64,000 nucleotides of DNA from Daldinia sp. FL1419. Its lineage: Eukaryota; Ascomycota; Sordariomycetes; Xylariales; Hypoxylaceae. The number at the start of each line of letters is the position of its first letter. The stretch's first letter is position 1. Positions 1-13,700 of the stretch are shown here, one piece after another. The position numbers were made by a program, and so were the translations under genes. The notes under the pieces are model-generated. The model was not told the DNA's origin, did no database searches, and saw nothing but the letters and a program-made list of their open reading frames with translations. Location of the stretch: contig MU623346.1 in assembly GCA_025201765.1 (NCBI GenBank), forward strand, positions 1 through 64,000, read 5' to 3'.

Positions 1-2190
1 CAATCAGAGGTTCTAAATCCCCGAAACGTTTCATCAAATATAACGGTTTTAATTTTACAATGGTTGTTGAAAATACCCCTTTGCCACTATGGTATACATA
101 GTAGATTACAACGGATATAGATTACATATATGTAATATAGGTACAAGGCTCGGATTTATTTGGCTACTTGATGTGAAAACCCCGCTCCAAAGTGAAAATT
201 CCCGTCTACACATACCTAACCCTATTACATGTCATACCAAAAGGGTCATATTTAGGGTAGGTTAGGTACCTATGTAAGCACATACAGCTCGGAGTCACCA
301 GGCAGTATATCGTTGCAATTCGCCTCATAAAGGAGGAGGTTCACGAGAAAGCTTACTTTGGCTACGGTTATCATTGTGATCGTTAAGACGAAACTCTACT
401 CGTTAATATTAACTAAGTAGTTACCTAAAATAAACTATAATAATTTAACAAAACGCAACGCAAAAAGCTCCATATGACTCGAAAGCAAAGCCCGTTAAAT
501 AAAAAAGCATTCCCCGAATTCCGGATCAGGATACTTTGTGCCTGCCGGTTCGCGAGTGGGGGAGAGCAAAGGCCTTGCCTGTTATCCCTATTCCTAGAAC
601 TTGCCCAAACTGCCCTATAAGGTACCTATGTACCTAGGGCAGCTAAGAAAACAAAAAGGGGTTACATTCGGCTATGCACATTCCGCATCTGGAAACAAAA
701 GCAACGAGAAAGCCACAAGCATTTAACCTAACACGTTTGGATAATTCCATACCTAGTGTACCTAGGTAGGTACCTACGTACATTGGAGAAATGTGTGGAT
801 AATAATACCTACATAGTATCTAACCGTTGCTTCCTTAGGTCTACTATCTACGCAATAGATGTATTCATATTAATTAACTAAATCCTAGCCTTATAATAGA
901 ACAATGTATTGCCAAGACCCAAAAGGAATAAAAAAAAAGTCAATTGCGTAGCGGTCAAAAATCCATCAATGTAGATTATGTAGGTACCTAACAAGTGCCC
1001 GAATTGAACCAACCCCTTCTTCTTCCCGCCCCGCCTCCGGTCGCCCCCATTCGGGGTGGACCCCGGCATCGAACACGTGGAAAAGTCGCGATGGTGGCCC
1101 CCCCCATGTTTGAGACAGAACACCTGAAAAGCTTCGAAATGGAAGCATCTCTGTTCTTCTTCCCCCCACTTTTGCGCCTCCAGACTTGTACGCTAAAACA
1201 ATCCGTAGATGCTGTGTTGGGTCCGAGTATCTAGCGTCCAAGGGTCAAGAATATCTTATTATCAAGACGTTCCCTTAATACGTAGTAGATTCAGTCGCAA
1301 AAAGAAATATCGTCAGTTATGCTTTCATTTCCCCAACTTTGTTTTGGGAGTAAATCGTATGCAAGTCAAGTAACACGTGGAAACGAAAAAAAAAAAAACA
1401 CTGGTTATTCGTCTTATTAATGTAACAACTGCACAAGAAATTCCAAAGGCCATAAGCACTAGACGATCCTTCCCCCAGATTCCCAACTCGGTATCGCGAG
1501 GTCAGCACTGCAAAGCAACAGCGGAAAACGCCCACCGGACGTGGTGCGATTAATTTCACCTCGGACGCCCATGTCGACCTTGTTCCTCGTCGAACCTGCA
1601 CTATAGTAATCCGAGACGTAGCAGACGGTCCAAATGACAAGAAAGAAAAAAAGAAGAATGTGACAGCTCGGCCGCGGCCAATTTAAAAAATCGCCGTTTT
1701 GCATACCTTACCCCTGCCCAGCCTCACACCACGAGGTCGCAAAATTCGCAAGGCTAAATTATGGGAAAAGAATGAAAAAGGGTGGTGGTTGCCGGAAGAC
1801 AAGGGTTAGTTTAGCACACGGCATCCCGTTGTAGAGCAAGATCGATTGCCATGTGCTCGGCCCGGGAGGGGAAAAAACAAAACCAAAAAAAAAAAACAGC
1901 TAGATATCATATCACATCACATGCTTTGAAACTTGCAGGGCTGTGATAGATCTGGCCGTAGTTAGTGCCCGTAGGTAAGGGGTAATAACACCTCGGCAGG
2001 ACGGAGCTAGTCGTCTTTGCATGTACACTACGGATCCGTATTAAGCTGTACGTAGGGTCCACGACCCTCCCTCGTTAGTGAAGATGGCCAGCAGGGTAAT
2101 CAGATCGATATTTTATATTAGGAACCTCCGTAGCACCGAGGACCCCTTTTACCTAGTCGTCGTGGCTTTGATTTCTACTTCTTGCGCTGG
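1..2190. other. Intergenic, no gene seen
   Basis: No convincing gene, tRNA or 5S rRNA is visible. Open frames here are short, lack recognisable motifs and overlap low-complexity A/T runs. The stretch carries several copies of the AGGT/ACCT palindromic motif (around 620-638 and 760-780). It lies 3' of the minus-strand FMN-barrel gene. Confidence 0.6.
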
Positions 2191-3030
2191 CTATGGCCAA
2201 ACCTCAACCTTCTCCCACCCATCTTCCACCAATCCTCCCGGCGCCGTAGGTTTCGACTCGGGCCCTATAAATGTATAGAACCATCTACGGCCGCGCTCCG
2301 GATCACTTAGATCAGTGCGGTCAACACCTTGCGGTACGATTACCACAACTCTGAAATTCGCTCTGGCAACCTCATCTTCAAGGTCCGTCACCTTCTGTCC
2401 TAACTTCAACCTATCATCCTCTACCGGTAGCGCTATCGGCGTCCCCGGAGGCGGATTCCGGAAGGAGCCTCTCATCAATGGACTCAGGTTTCCGAAATGC
2501 GCCGTGACTTCCCTACTAAAGCTCCATTCTCCGCCAGCGTCGGTGTCTTTACGTCGCATCCGCGACGTCAGCGTGGATATGACTTGTTTCCCCTCATCTG
2601 AATCCTCGACGTCCGGACCGAGGACATACGCCTTCCCACGAACACGCCATTGAGTCCCCGTCTCCCTCGCCCAAAACACAGCCTCAACCGGCGCGCCACC
2701 CCCCGAACCTCGGGTATTCTCAAGCCCCTCCACGCCAAAGAGATCCCCCATCTTATCCATCCGACAGTCCGTCGTGAACGTCGGTAGGTCGGTTTCGTAG
2801 GTATCCGGGTTCAACTGGGCATCGTTCTTAGAATTCACCGGTAATCCCGCAAACAAGCCGCGGAAAATACACGTGCGAGCTCGCGGTGAGTAAACCGCAC
2901 CGGACGGGGAAGAAGTCTTCTGGATCGTGCTTAGAGTGAATTCTGGAGATGACATTGCCTGGATATGTTCTAGGAACAGTTTCCGCCAGGGTGCCGGGCC
3001 CAGGGAAGAGGAGGGGGGAGATGTTGTCAT
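2191..3030 (-). CDS. Pyridoxamine-phosphate-oxidase-like FMN-binding protein (Alr4036 type)
   Basis: An intronless frame gives 279 residues from the ATG at 3030. The same frame has an earlier ATG at 3126, but the downstream start begins the conserved region almost at once (APWRKLFLEHI), so I prefer it. The layout fits the split-barrel FMN-binding family of fungal Alr4036-like proteins: an N-terminal W-R-K-L-F helix, an 'ARTCIFRG' strand near residue 50, a central barrel strand with 'AVFWARETGTQWRVRGKAYV' and a C-terminal 'GRRWFYTFIGP...W.KVEVWP' block. Such proteins bind FMN, but their substrate is generally unknown. A role in B6 metabolism should not be assumed from the name, because the true PNPOx-type enzyme is encoded at 34303-35120. 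It is the only gene in the first 3.9 kb and is transcribed in the same direction as URA2 upstream. Confidence 0.85.
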   Translation of the reverse strand: MTTSPPSSSLGPAPWRKLFLEHIQAMSSPEFTLSTIQKTSSPSGAVYSPRARTCIFRGLFAGLPVNSKNDAQLNPDTYETDLPTFTTDCRMDKMGDLFGVEGLENTRGSGGGAPVEAVFWARETGTQWRVRGKAYVLGPDVEDSDEGKQVISTLTSRMRRKDTDAGGEWSFSREVTAHFGNLSPLMRGSFRNPPPGTPIALPVEDDRLKLGQKVTDLEDEVARANFRVVVIVPQGVDRTDLSDPERGRRWFYTFIGPESKPTAPGGLVEDGWEKVEVWP

Positions 3031-3920
3031 TGTACCGTGAGCAGGTGATTTAAAGGTAGAACGGTTCGTAAGTCGACCAAGCCTTGGTAGTGAGAAAACA
3101 ATCGGGCGATAGACAAAGTAGTTCATCAGCTAAATTGAGCAAGTGTGGTACCACATTCAATACCTCCTTTCCTTCGAAGTACCTAACCTTAGGTATAGAG
3201 TAAGTTGTAATATGACTGACTATTAAGGGTAGATTGATTCAATTGAGCATTGCTATTGGCGTGTTTGCGCCTATTGGAGGAACCGATTGGCTCAAGGAGA
3301 ATAGGTTAGTACCTAACCTACCTACCTGTGTAGGTACCTAGGTACTAGTTATCCCAATCAAAAGATGACGTAATTCTCCGTTGGTACAAGCACATGTCAA
3401 CGTCCGAACCTACCTAAACGACCCTTCTACAACTCTTAGCGGTTAGTTTATTCGACCTTAATAACAACTATTTTAATATACAATCAGAAAAGAGAGTAGA
3501 TTTGAAGAATAAAAACATGATATAAATATTATATATATAATATAGAACAAACGAACACACGCATAACAAATATTATATTAACTATATACATAACGCACGC
3601 CAATACGACACCTATATACAAAATATATAGTACAAAATACACAGAATTACCTACGTACATCCAAAAACACGCTCTGTAAACATATACAGAACATACATAT
3701 ACGCCAAACCGATGCCTTTATACGTTAATCATGCACTCGTGAGCGGCGTGAGCCTAAATAGTGTCTAATGCGGTGTTCCTATCTATACCCTTACGAAGGA
3801 TGATTATGGAGTAGCTATCTAACTTTTAAGCTCCTAAGCGTGTGTACCCTAAGTGTCTGTCGGTATATAAAGAGTCGTCTACGAATACGAATGCGACTAG
3901 TACGCGAAAATATCCCGTTC
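3031..3920. other. Intergenic between URA2 3' end and FMN-barrel gene
   Basis: An A/T-rich stretch. It contains an AGGT/ACCT palindrome cluster at 3304-3347 and a TA-rich run near 3520-3545. It must hold the URA2 terminator and the promoter of the 2191-3030 gene, but I cannot point to specific sites. Confidence 0.5.
3304..3347. repeat. AGGT/ACCT palindromic motif cluster
   Basis: A run of alternating ACCT and AGGT tetramers (including TAGGTACCTAGGTACTA) reads almost the same on both strands. Similar runs recur only in the non-coding parts of this window, for example at 11681-11701, 51575-51594 and 63830-63847. Confidence 0.6.
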
Positions 3921-6900
3921 TCAATTGGACATAACCAAAGCTAACAGGGCCATTCGGCAGTACAGACCATACCTCATCTAGAGACCAATTAGTAAACGTT
4001 TCAAAAGCGTAGAACCCCATCCAAACACTTACCTGTCTGAAATAAGCTGCGCGGTGATCATAGTCAACCTCCTCCGCAACCTCCTCATTTCTTGGTAAAG
4101 GATGCAACACACGAGTAGTCTGTTTGGCGTGCTTGAGTGTCGCGTTATCGATGCGGTATGAATTCTTAACCTTCTCGTACTCCTCAACACTTGGGAAACG
4201 TTCCTTCTGCACCCTGGTACAGTACAGAACATCACTCCTTGAGAGAATCTCTGGGGTAAGCTCTTCGGATTCGCAAAGTAGTTGTCCAGATTCTTTCAAA
4301 AGGCTGCGAACATCTGCCGGCAGCGCTAGCGACTTCGGCGCAACCAACTGGACCTGTACCTGGTAGTGTCGTAGTAGGTATACTAACGAGTGCACTGGTC
4401 GCCCGTAGAGGAGATCTCCCACAAATGTGATGGTTAGACCCTGCACCGTACCTAACTCTTCACGGATCGTGAAGAGGTCTAGGAAGGCCTGTGTTGGGTG
4501 CTCCTTGCTTCCGTTCCCGCCATTTATAATAGGAACTTTGCTGTACTTCCTCGCGACATCTACTGAAGTCTCTTCTGGATGGCGTAGAACAATAGCGTCA
4601 CCGTAGCACTCAAGCGTCCTGAGTGTATCCTGAAGCGACTCTCCCTTCTGGACTGACGAATGTGTCGTGGTGATAGGGATCGTCCTGCCACCCAAGCGCT
4701 GCATGGCCGCATCAAAAGATGCCGAGGTACGCGTCGACGGCTCATAGAACATAGTGCAGAGCACTCGGCCGCGTAGAATATTGAGGACACCCTCCCGGTC
4801 GACACCGAGGCGCATCTCCTGAGCCACGGTAAACAGCAGGTGAAGATCAGACCGCGAGTATTGTTTTACCGAAAGTACGTGAGAGCTTTTGAAGGCGGAG
4901 GGTTGCGCGAGAAGATCATGCAAAGAATCAACAAATGGCGCTCGTGCAGGCCCTGGCAAACTAAACTCTTCTGCAGACGCTAAATTTCTCGAAACCGGCC
5001 TCTGGTCGTCTGCCTCGCCGTCCGTCAACCGCGATAGGCCAACTGGCTTACCAATGTTGGAGAAACGTCGGGTTCGGAGAGCATCGAAAGGATGCGGTTG
5101 TTGAGGCATGGGCGGCGACATGGGCGCCGGCATACTACGATGAGTGGACATATCCTTCCCAAGGGGAGCTAAAGGCAGAAGCTCTCCATCGAGACAGACT
5201 GTCTTGTTGTTGAAAGTGACCCTCTGCACCGCTCCACGCATGGTCTTACCGGCGAATGGTGACCACGATGCGGTCTTGGGTATGGTGTGCGGGCGGTCAA
5301 TCTCGATTTCGACAGAGGTCCCAACCTGCTCATGAAGCTCGAAGATCTCCTTGGGATTATCGTATAGCCGTGTCTTGACGTCATCAAGTGTTAACTTACC
5401 TTCTGTGACGGAGGTCAGCAGAAGAGGCAAGGCGTCGGCAATGCCAACGGTAGGGTCCGCATTAGGCTGTATGGCATGCGCAAGCTGGTATGGGAGACTA
5501 CCAATAGAAAAGACGTCAATTGTGCTAAGATGATCCCAGAGCGCCTTCTGATCAGCGGGCGTGGGTAGACACTGGCATTCAGGGAAGTCCTTCTTTGAAA
5601 GGTACAGCGAGTAAATAGATACGTCGCAAGTAACACTCAAGCCCTTCTCTTTGCTCAGAGCGATGAGTCGGATATCTTCCTTGGTAGTCACACTAGTGAC
5701 GTGAATGCGCCTATTGTGAAGGCTCGCGAGCAATAGGATGGAGGCGAGGTCCGTGGTCTTGGCATCAGTCAGAATTGGCTTATGCGTAGGCCAGGAGTCG
5801 AAATGTGCGGTGACCGCGGCAACCTTGCTAATATTATCCGACAGGTGGTTGAACGGGATAAAGAGCGATCCAACCTCGCTGGTTACTTGGCTAATCTGGT
5901 CGGCATTGCTAGATGTTGCCGACACAGAGAAGTTGTAATCGCAGTAGCCTCCTTCTTTGTTGCTCTGCTGAGCAATTTTCAGTGTCCTTGCATCGGTAAT
6001 AGAACCTTCGATGCCCATGGGTATAACCCGGATCATGCTAAATCCAGAAGCGATTGAAGCCTTTGTAACGGCTTGAAGGTCATGGCTACCTTGAGTACCA
6101 ATTCCAGGTACGAAAGCGGCAATGTTGATCAATCCTGGAAGAACGATGGTACGGTGACTGGTCTGGTAGTCACGGTTGCTGATTTCTAATTCGAAGTGCC
6201 TTGCAATAGCTTCGACTAGAATCTTAGCATTCTTTACGTTTGTTACTAGAGGGATCTGATAATCTACGGCCATTCGCCGAGTCTGGTACCCTTTACTCAT
6301 ATAATTGGCAGGACGACGGTACTTGTTGTTCGAAGGTAGGTTTATGTAGAGATTGATCATGTTCTTTGCCAGATGCTGCGTGAGCGAGAACTCAGATCTT
6401 TGGTCATCCTCCTCGTTGCTAAGGACCTCTAAGAATTGGACGGGAATACCGTGCTCTTGAAGGAAGTCGGCGGTTCCTGCGGTGGCGAATAGTTTATATC
6501 CCATCTTCTGCAATTTCTGGACGGATGGGAGCATCTCCTTCTTGTCCTTGTATGAGCCGATTGATAGAAGGACATTGCTCTTCGGAATCTTAAAGCCAGT
6601 TGACATCAAAGCTTTGAGATAGGCTTCGTATTTATCCATTCCGAAGCAAGCAACCTCTCCTGTGGAAGCCATCTCCACACCCAAAACAGGATCGGCGCCA
6701 GACAATCTCGAGAAGCTGAATTGCGGAACCTTTACACCGACACAATCCGGCTGGAGGGTCGTCGGCGGATATTCAGTGAACGGGACTCCCATGATTGCTT
6801 TAGTTGCCATCTCAATCAGATCGACCCCCATGACCTTCGACACGAAGGGGAATGAACGTGAGGCTCGGACGTTACACTCAATAACCTTGATATCATTGTC

Positions 6901-9900
6901 TTTTGCAATAAACTGGATATTGAATGGACCGGTTACATTGAGTTTAGCTCCGATCTTTCGGGTAGCCTCTACGATGCGTTGGATCGTAGTCGGCTCAAGA
7001 TCCTGCGGTGGGAGAATAAGAGTTGCATCCCCAGAATGAACACCAGCGTTTTCGACATGCTCAGATATAAAGTGGCCCACAACAGTTCCGTCCTTTGCAA
7101 CTGCGTCCATCTCGATTTCCTTGGCATTCTCGATGTACTTCGTAATTACCACAGGATGTTCACGCGAGACCTCTGCGGCTTGTTGCAAGTACAGTTCGAG
7201 ATCCGCCTCGGAGTACACTGTGTTCATCGCCGCGCCCGACAAGACATACGAAGGCCGCACCAGCACTGGATATTCTACCTTGCGGCAGAAACTTCTGGCA
7301 TCCTCAAAGCTTGTAAGCTCTTTCCAAGTGGGTTGGTCTACAGCGATCTCGTCAAGCATACGCGAAAACTTGTAACGGTTCTCGGCCCTGTCGATCATCT
7401 CTGGTGACGTTCCTAGGACTTTAACCCCTGAACGTAATAGCGGCAATGCGATATTGTTAGGGGTTTGACCACCCATAGCACCTAGAACTCCACTAGCAGA
7501 TTCCATTTGGTAGATATCAAGAACAGTTTCCAAGTTAATATTCTCGAAATATAGGCGATCCGCCTCGTCATAATCAGTACTGACAGTCTCGGGGTTGTAA
7601 TTCACCATGATCGTCTTGAAGCCAGACTCCCTGAGTGTTCGGATTGCTCTGACTGAACACCAATCGAACTCGACAGAGGAGCCAATACGGTAAACACCCG
7701 ATCCAAGCACCATTACACCATGATCATTGAAATCAATGTCGTGTGTTGATGCGTTGTATGTGAGATAGAGGTAATTAGTATAGGCAGGAAACTCGGCAGC
7801 AACAGTATCGATCTGCTTAACAAAAGGGGTAATTCCGGCTTCTAGCCTCATACGCCTCACAGCTAGTTCGTTAGAGTCCCAGAACTTGGCTAATTGGCGA
7901 TCGCTAAATCCAAGCCGCTTGCCCTGAAGAAGTAGGTCAGGACGTACGGAAATTTGGCCGGTGGTAAATGTGGACATTTCCTTGCTGAATTGACTTAGGC
8001 CCATTAATTTGTGTAGGAACCATTTGTCAATTTTGGTAAGTTCCCATATCCTATCAACTGAATATCCGGCGTGCATAGCATTTGCGATAGCAAAGAGACG
8101 CTGGTCAGATGGGGTTTGTAGCTCGTCGTCGATTGACATGAGTGCTTTGGTCTCCCCGAAGCCAAGATTGTGGAAGTCAATAGCTCGAATTGCCTTTTGG
8201 ATAGCTTCCTCAAAGGTCCGTCCGATACTCATAACCTCACCGACACTCTTCATAGACGAACCGAGTTGCGTAGATACCCTAGTGAACTTCTTCAAGTCCC
8301 ATCGAGGCATTTTTACAACCACATAATCTAGCGAAGGCTCGAAGCAGGCACATGTTACCTTTGTGACTGTGTTCTTGATTTCCTTTAGCGGAATACCAAG
8401 TCCTAGCTTGGCAGCGATGAAAGCGAGGGGATAGCCAGTTGCTTTGGATGCCAATGCAGATGACCTTGATAATCGTGCATTGACTTCAATAATGCAATAC
8501 TCCTTTGAAAACGGATTCAAGGCGTATTGGATGTTGCACTCGCCAACCACACCTAGATGACGAATAACATTGACGGCTGTCGTTCGTAGCATGTTGTAGT
8601 CCTCATCCGATAGCGTCTGAGACGGAGCTACGACGATTGAATCACCCGTATGGATACCGAGAGGATCAAAATTCTCCATGTTACAAACAGTGATGCAATT
8701 GTCTTGGGCATCCCGAACAACCTCGTATTCGATTTCCTTCCAGCCCTTCATACTTCGCTCGATCAGCACCTGTGGACTCGCTGCTAAAGCCTTGTTACAG
8801 AGGTCAAGGAGTTCAGCTTCGTTGTTAGCGAAGCCACTACCTAAACCGCCTAAGGCGTAAGCGGCTCGAACAATAACAGGGAAACCAATGTCCTGGACGA
8901 CGCGCATAGCCTCATCCACACTGCTTGCGGAGGCAGATTTAGCGCACTTCTCGCCGATCGAGTCCATACTACGAGCAAAGAGCTCTCGATCTTCTGTCGT
9001 AATGATTGTATCGATAGGTGTACCTAAAACCTTTACACCGAGTTCTTCAAATTCGTCCTTTAGTTGGATACCGACCTGGAGAGCAGTCTGGCCGCCAAAG
9101 GTAACGTATATTGCGTCCGGTCGCTCGTAAATAATGACTTTGCGGACGAACTCAGCAGTGACAGGAAGGAAGTAAACCTTATCGGCGAGACCTTTCGAGG
9201 TTTGAATCGTCGCAATGTTAGGATTGATGAGGACGGTGTAAATGCCTTCTTCCTTTAGAGCCTTGATAGCTTGACTTCCCGAGTAATCAAATTCTCCTGC
9301 TTGCCCAATGCTGAGACCACCACTTCCGAGAACGAGGATCTTCTTTACATTCACACGCGGGTGTAGAAGCTCGTTTTCTTCTGTAGTGCCACCGGGGAAT
9401 TTGACTGGGGAATTCAAAAGCGTCTGGTCTTTGGCGCAATCGGCAATGGTATTTATGAAGACGTCGAAGAGGAATTCGGTGTCGCGAGGACCAGGCGTAC
9501 TCTCTGGATGGAACTGCACGCTGAAGTATGGCTTGTTAATATGCATGATTCCCTCGTTACTGCCGTCGTTGGCGTTCACGAATAACTCTTTCCATTCCTC
9601 TGTAAGCGTGTTTGCGTCGACCGCAAAACCGTGATTCTGAGAAGTAATGTGACACTTCCCGGTGACCATGCTTGTGCAGGGAATATTGTGTCCTCTGTTA
9701 CCAAACTTCATCTTTATAGTTTTAGCACCTGCCGCTTGAGCGAGCAGCTGGTGGCCAAGACAGATACCGAACACGGGTGTTCGGTTGGCCTCCATCGCCT
9801 TAGCAATTTGTTCTACGGGTTCACGCATAACAGCAGGGTCGCCGGGTCCGTTCGAGATGAAGAGACCATCATATTCGGACCCGGCACCACTGGCAAAGTC

Positions 9901-10752
9901 ATGGTTCCATGGGCACACGAGCACTTCGACGCCCCTGTTTAAGAAACATCTAAGCTGGTTATTCTTCATGCCCACATCAAGGCATAGTACACGAAGAGGT
10001 CGCCCAGAGGGATGCTTTAATGCTGTGGCGGGATTCGGCTTATACAGCTGTGGCTGCTTGATAGAAACTGCAAGCCGATAAGCATAATGTCATTGAAAGC
10101 CCGCCTATAAAGAGTACTTACCTTCTGCTACGAGATTTTTGGTGTTAGGATTAACCCAATCGATTGAATCGAAATAGGGTTTCCAATCCTTCTTGATCTG
10201 GTGGCTTAGAGCAACACCGGTACCGTTGGTTGTTCCATTTGTCAAATCCTGCTTTTGCAGCAGCATTCGGCCCAACATGCTACCCTCTTGACGAATACGT
10301 TCCGTTAAAGCCCTCGTATCGACGCCGTACATAGCAGGGACTCCCTGCTCCTTTAACCATGTTCCTAAAGACGAGGTCGCGAGATAATGTGAGAACTCTT
10401 CGCCAGCGTAAGAAGATACTACGAGACCAGCAATGTGGATCTCCGAGGACTCGAAATGTGCGGGGCGGTCACGAAGTAACTCGTCCATTGTTTCTCTAGA
10501 AGGTACGCCATAATTTCCCACAAGAGGGAATGTGATTACAAGAATCTGGCCACGATACGAAGGGTCCGTTACCGACTCTGGGTAACCTACCATACCAGTC
10601 TGAAAGACCAGTTCTCCAGCAATGCTCTTCTTGGCACCGAAGCTGTAACCTTGGTAGGAAGAATGGTCCTGGAGATCGAGACACATGAGACCTTCATCTT
10701 CTGAGTTCACTATTCGCGCAGAAGCGGGCTGATAATGGACCAGTGCCGCCAT
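3921..10752 (-). CDS. URA2: Multifunctional CPSase II / (dead DHOase) / aspartate transcarbamylase
   Basis: This protein makes carbamoyl phosphate from glutamine, bicarbonate and ATP and passes it to aspartate: the first two, UTP-inhibited steps of pyrimidine synthesis in the cytosol. There are three exons on the minus strand: 10752-10122, 10067-4033 and 3977-3921, with introns of 54 and 55 nt (GTAAGT donors). They give 2240 residues, the usual size for fungal pyrABCN/URA2. The start is the ATG at 10752 in good context (AACATGG). Domains in order: the glutamine amidotransferase with nucleophile Cys313 in FGICLGHQ and the FHPES triad region; two CPSase ATP-grasp halves (to about 1350); an MGS-like regulatory domain (about 1350-1480); a dihydroorotase-like domain (about 1510-1880) that lacks the metal-binding HxH pair; a linker; and the ATCase (about 1940-2240) with FYEPSTRTS, HPTQAFLD and HPLPR. 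The last exon encodes the conserved end MRYGLYCRMALLALVM, which an unspliced reading would miss. Confidence 0.97.
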
Positions 10753-13700
10753 GTTGACTCGTACTGGCAGCAAGCTCGAGAGGGGTGTCGGAGCTTAGAC
10801 CTGACGATAATGACTAGAAATATGATGGAGGGGGAGGGGCTGTCTGAAAGCAGCAATTAGGAGGCTCAGGGGCAGAGCTCTCTAAGGCTGCAAAACAGTA
10901 GGCTAATCAATATCTCATGTCGTCTTGGAGCACAATTGACAATCGTATGATAATTGTAAGAATTGTGTAGTGTGAGAAAAATAGGTTTGACCGAAAGAAA
11001 ATTCGTCAAAAATTGTCATGTACCAACCAAAATTTTAAATTTTTTTTTCTTGATCGTCCTTTTTTTTTTTTGTACTACGAGTTCCCGCTCCAGGTGCTGC
11101 CAATCGTAATGCGGTACTACGTAAGAGCCCCGCCTCGAATACTGTGGGGTCCAATCAACGTCAGATCTCACACATAAAGCACTAAGCGGACCAGGATCTG
11201 GACCATAAGTGCAGAAAATCTCGCCTTCTAAGTGGTCCATGCACTTTAGACTCGATCTATTTTCTCAAAGTATCTGGGTACCTACATATGTACATAGGAA
11301 TTTATTCGTACATGTATTCACATGCACATACCTATATTAATATCTTTGTTTTCTACTATATGAAAGTTATTATTCCCCCTAACATGTACCGGTATTGAAA
11401 GATCATAGTTAATAAATTGTCTTTTAAATCATTCGTCGTTTAGTACTTCCTGACTCCTTTCGAAGTCAACACTATGGTGTATTATTCTAGCCCCTTAGTA
11501 ATCCGGCACAGTTTTACGAATAATAACCCAATTATTCAGATATAAACAGTACGAAAAATAGATTTCATTCATATGGGAGTATATTTAGGTGGCCTTGGAA
11601 ATGTATTTTGCTATTAAGAAAGGTAGATACCCATACGTAATATTCATTTCCAATTGCCCAATTATTATTTGCATGGTACGTTAGGTACCTAGGTAGGTAG
11701 GCTTGAAAACATGTCAACTTAGAAAAGCCTTATCCATATAATGATGAAAATCTACAGTAGAAAATAAAGATCTTACTCCATTACTTAGCTAGCCCGATCA
11801 TAAGTTTATTATTAGCGTATAGATTATATGACCTGTTAGAAATAAGCAAGATGTTATCATACACTCCTCACCAAACATAACGAATTTCAACCTTTAAAGG
11901 CGCTTGGGGCCCATGATGGACGAGAGTCCCCTGTTGTATCGCCAAGGGGGTACCCTAAGGCTCTTCTAGAATGTAAAGTTACATGTGTAAACCGCAAATT
12001 ATGCTTGCCTAATAACATCCCGTAGCTTATAAAACAGCCGAAGTGGACTCTCGAATGAACTAACTTATCATATGAGAAAATTGTTGACCTTGGAAAGGAT
12101 ATGATTGGATTGCTTATAGCTTACAAAATCTGGGTCGCTGTTTAACTTGAAGCCTGGGGCTAAGATTTCTGATGCTACGATATTTTGTTCTCGCAATTTG
12201 CTACTGCGCATCCAGGATGTATCTAATCCCTAGGATCAAGGCGTCCGATATTATTATTCACTGTTTTTCGACTAATACTCTCACACACTCAGGATCGGAA
12301 ACGATCCTCTGGGAAGTGATATTCTTTCGGATTGAAATTTCAAGGCACTTGAATCTTGGTTCAAAATAGTTATTGAAACATGTCCGAGTATTATGACTGC
12401 TGCGACATCAGTGCTAAAATACTCCAAGTCCTAAAATTAACTTGAAGTTCTAAGCCGAGTTGCTGAAGGGACCCAAATGTGCAGAGTCGAGTTATCATAG
12501 CTAGAACACGCCTGTGGATATAGCCTCTCCTCCCCATAGGTCCTCGTTCTTTATTAGAATACCTTGGTCGATAAATGTCCTGGGCCGGGTATGTCTGCTT
12601 TACGACTGAAGATGAACTAGCGTGTGTTCGAACGAGATAGCTCCCGGGCATCGAGGCCTGGCTGAGAGCTGAAAGGTTGACTGTTTTCTTAACACCAAGT
12701 CTCGGCTTTAAATGCCTGGGCCTAGTGTTTACTTGAGCATAGGTACCTAGTTATGTCTCATCTTGTTGATCGATGCATTGCACGGCAATCTTCCAAGTCG
12801 CGATTTAAAAATCCCATCCTAGGGATAGCTCACTAGGTAATATCTGGTATCGTACAACATGCATGCGTTTTTGCGTAATCCGGATTCCCTAGGTCTAAGA
12901 AACGTGGGGTAAAGATACTTCCTTATACTAGTAGTAGGGGTCTCAATGCAAGGTAACATGCTCGTCATGTGCCACTGCCGGCTATTTCAAGTTAGATGGA
13001 TGTAACCCTACAATTGTGCCAATCAAAATGGATAGACTCGGATATGTTCGAAGGAGCGGTGAATAATTTCGACGGGATGTGTGAGGTGGGAGGAAACCGT
13101 TCGTCTTGGTAGAAGGAGAGGTTTGGTAGTACAATACTACATATGTAACTACCTAGACTAAGTGCGCATGGCGCATCTTAGTGTGTACCGCTCAGAAATG
13201 AGGCACTACGATTCTTTTTGACCAATGAGGAAGCTTAGCAAAATGGAGCTCATGGCCTCGACGATCCTCGAAAGCACCTAGCGTAGCGTATACGATACGG
13301 GATTTGGGTTGGTTTTTTTTTGTTTTTTTTTGGTCGTTACTCGGAGAAAATTTTTGAATGATGCATTCTTACGGCGCCGAGATGGTGGGCTGACGGTAAT
13401 ATCGTGCGTCGATCAACATGGTGAAGATAGAAGTTCCCTCACCTAGAAATTCAGGTTATTCCGAGATAGCGAAACCAATAAGCGGGTCCCGTTAATCATG
13501 CGGGATACCTCATCGGTTTTACCTACATACATAAATGCATGTGAGGTAGGTCAGTCTGCAGATCGATCATCCGCGCAAGTCGCAATAAATCGAACAACGC
13601 TTGTTGAAACAAAACACGACCGGAAGGGGTGATATCTACATCTCTATAACTCTTATCCACGCGAGAAAGCATGTGAGAATGAAACTACATACCTAACTTA

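Noticed and set aside
878..1704. Several overlapping frames of 60-107 codons near the window start
   Set aside because: They overlap each other on both strands, run through poly-A/T tracts and show no family features.
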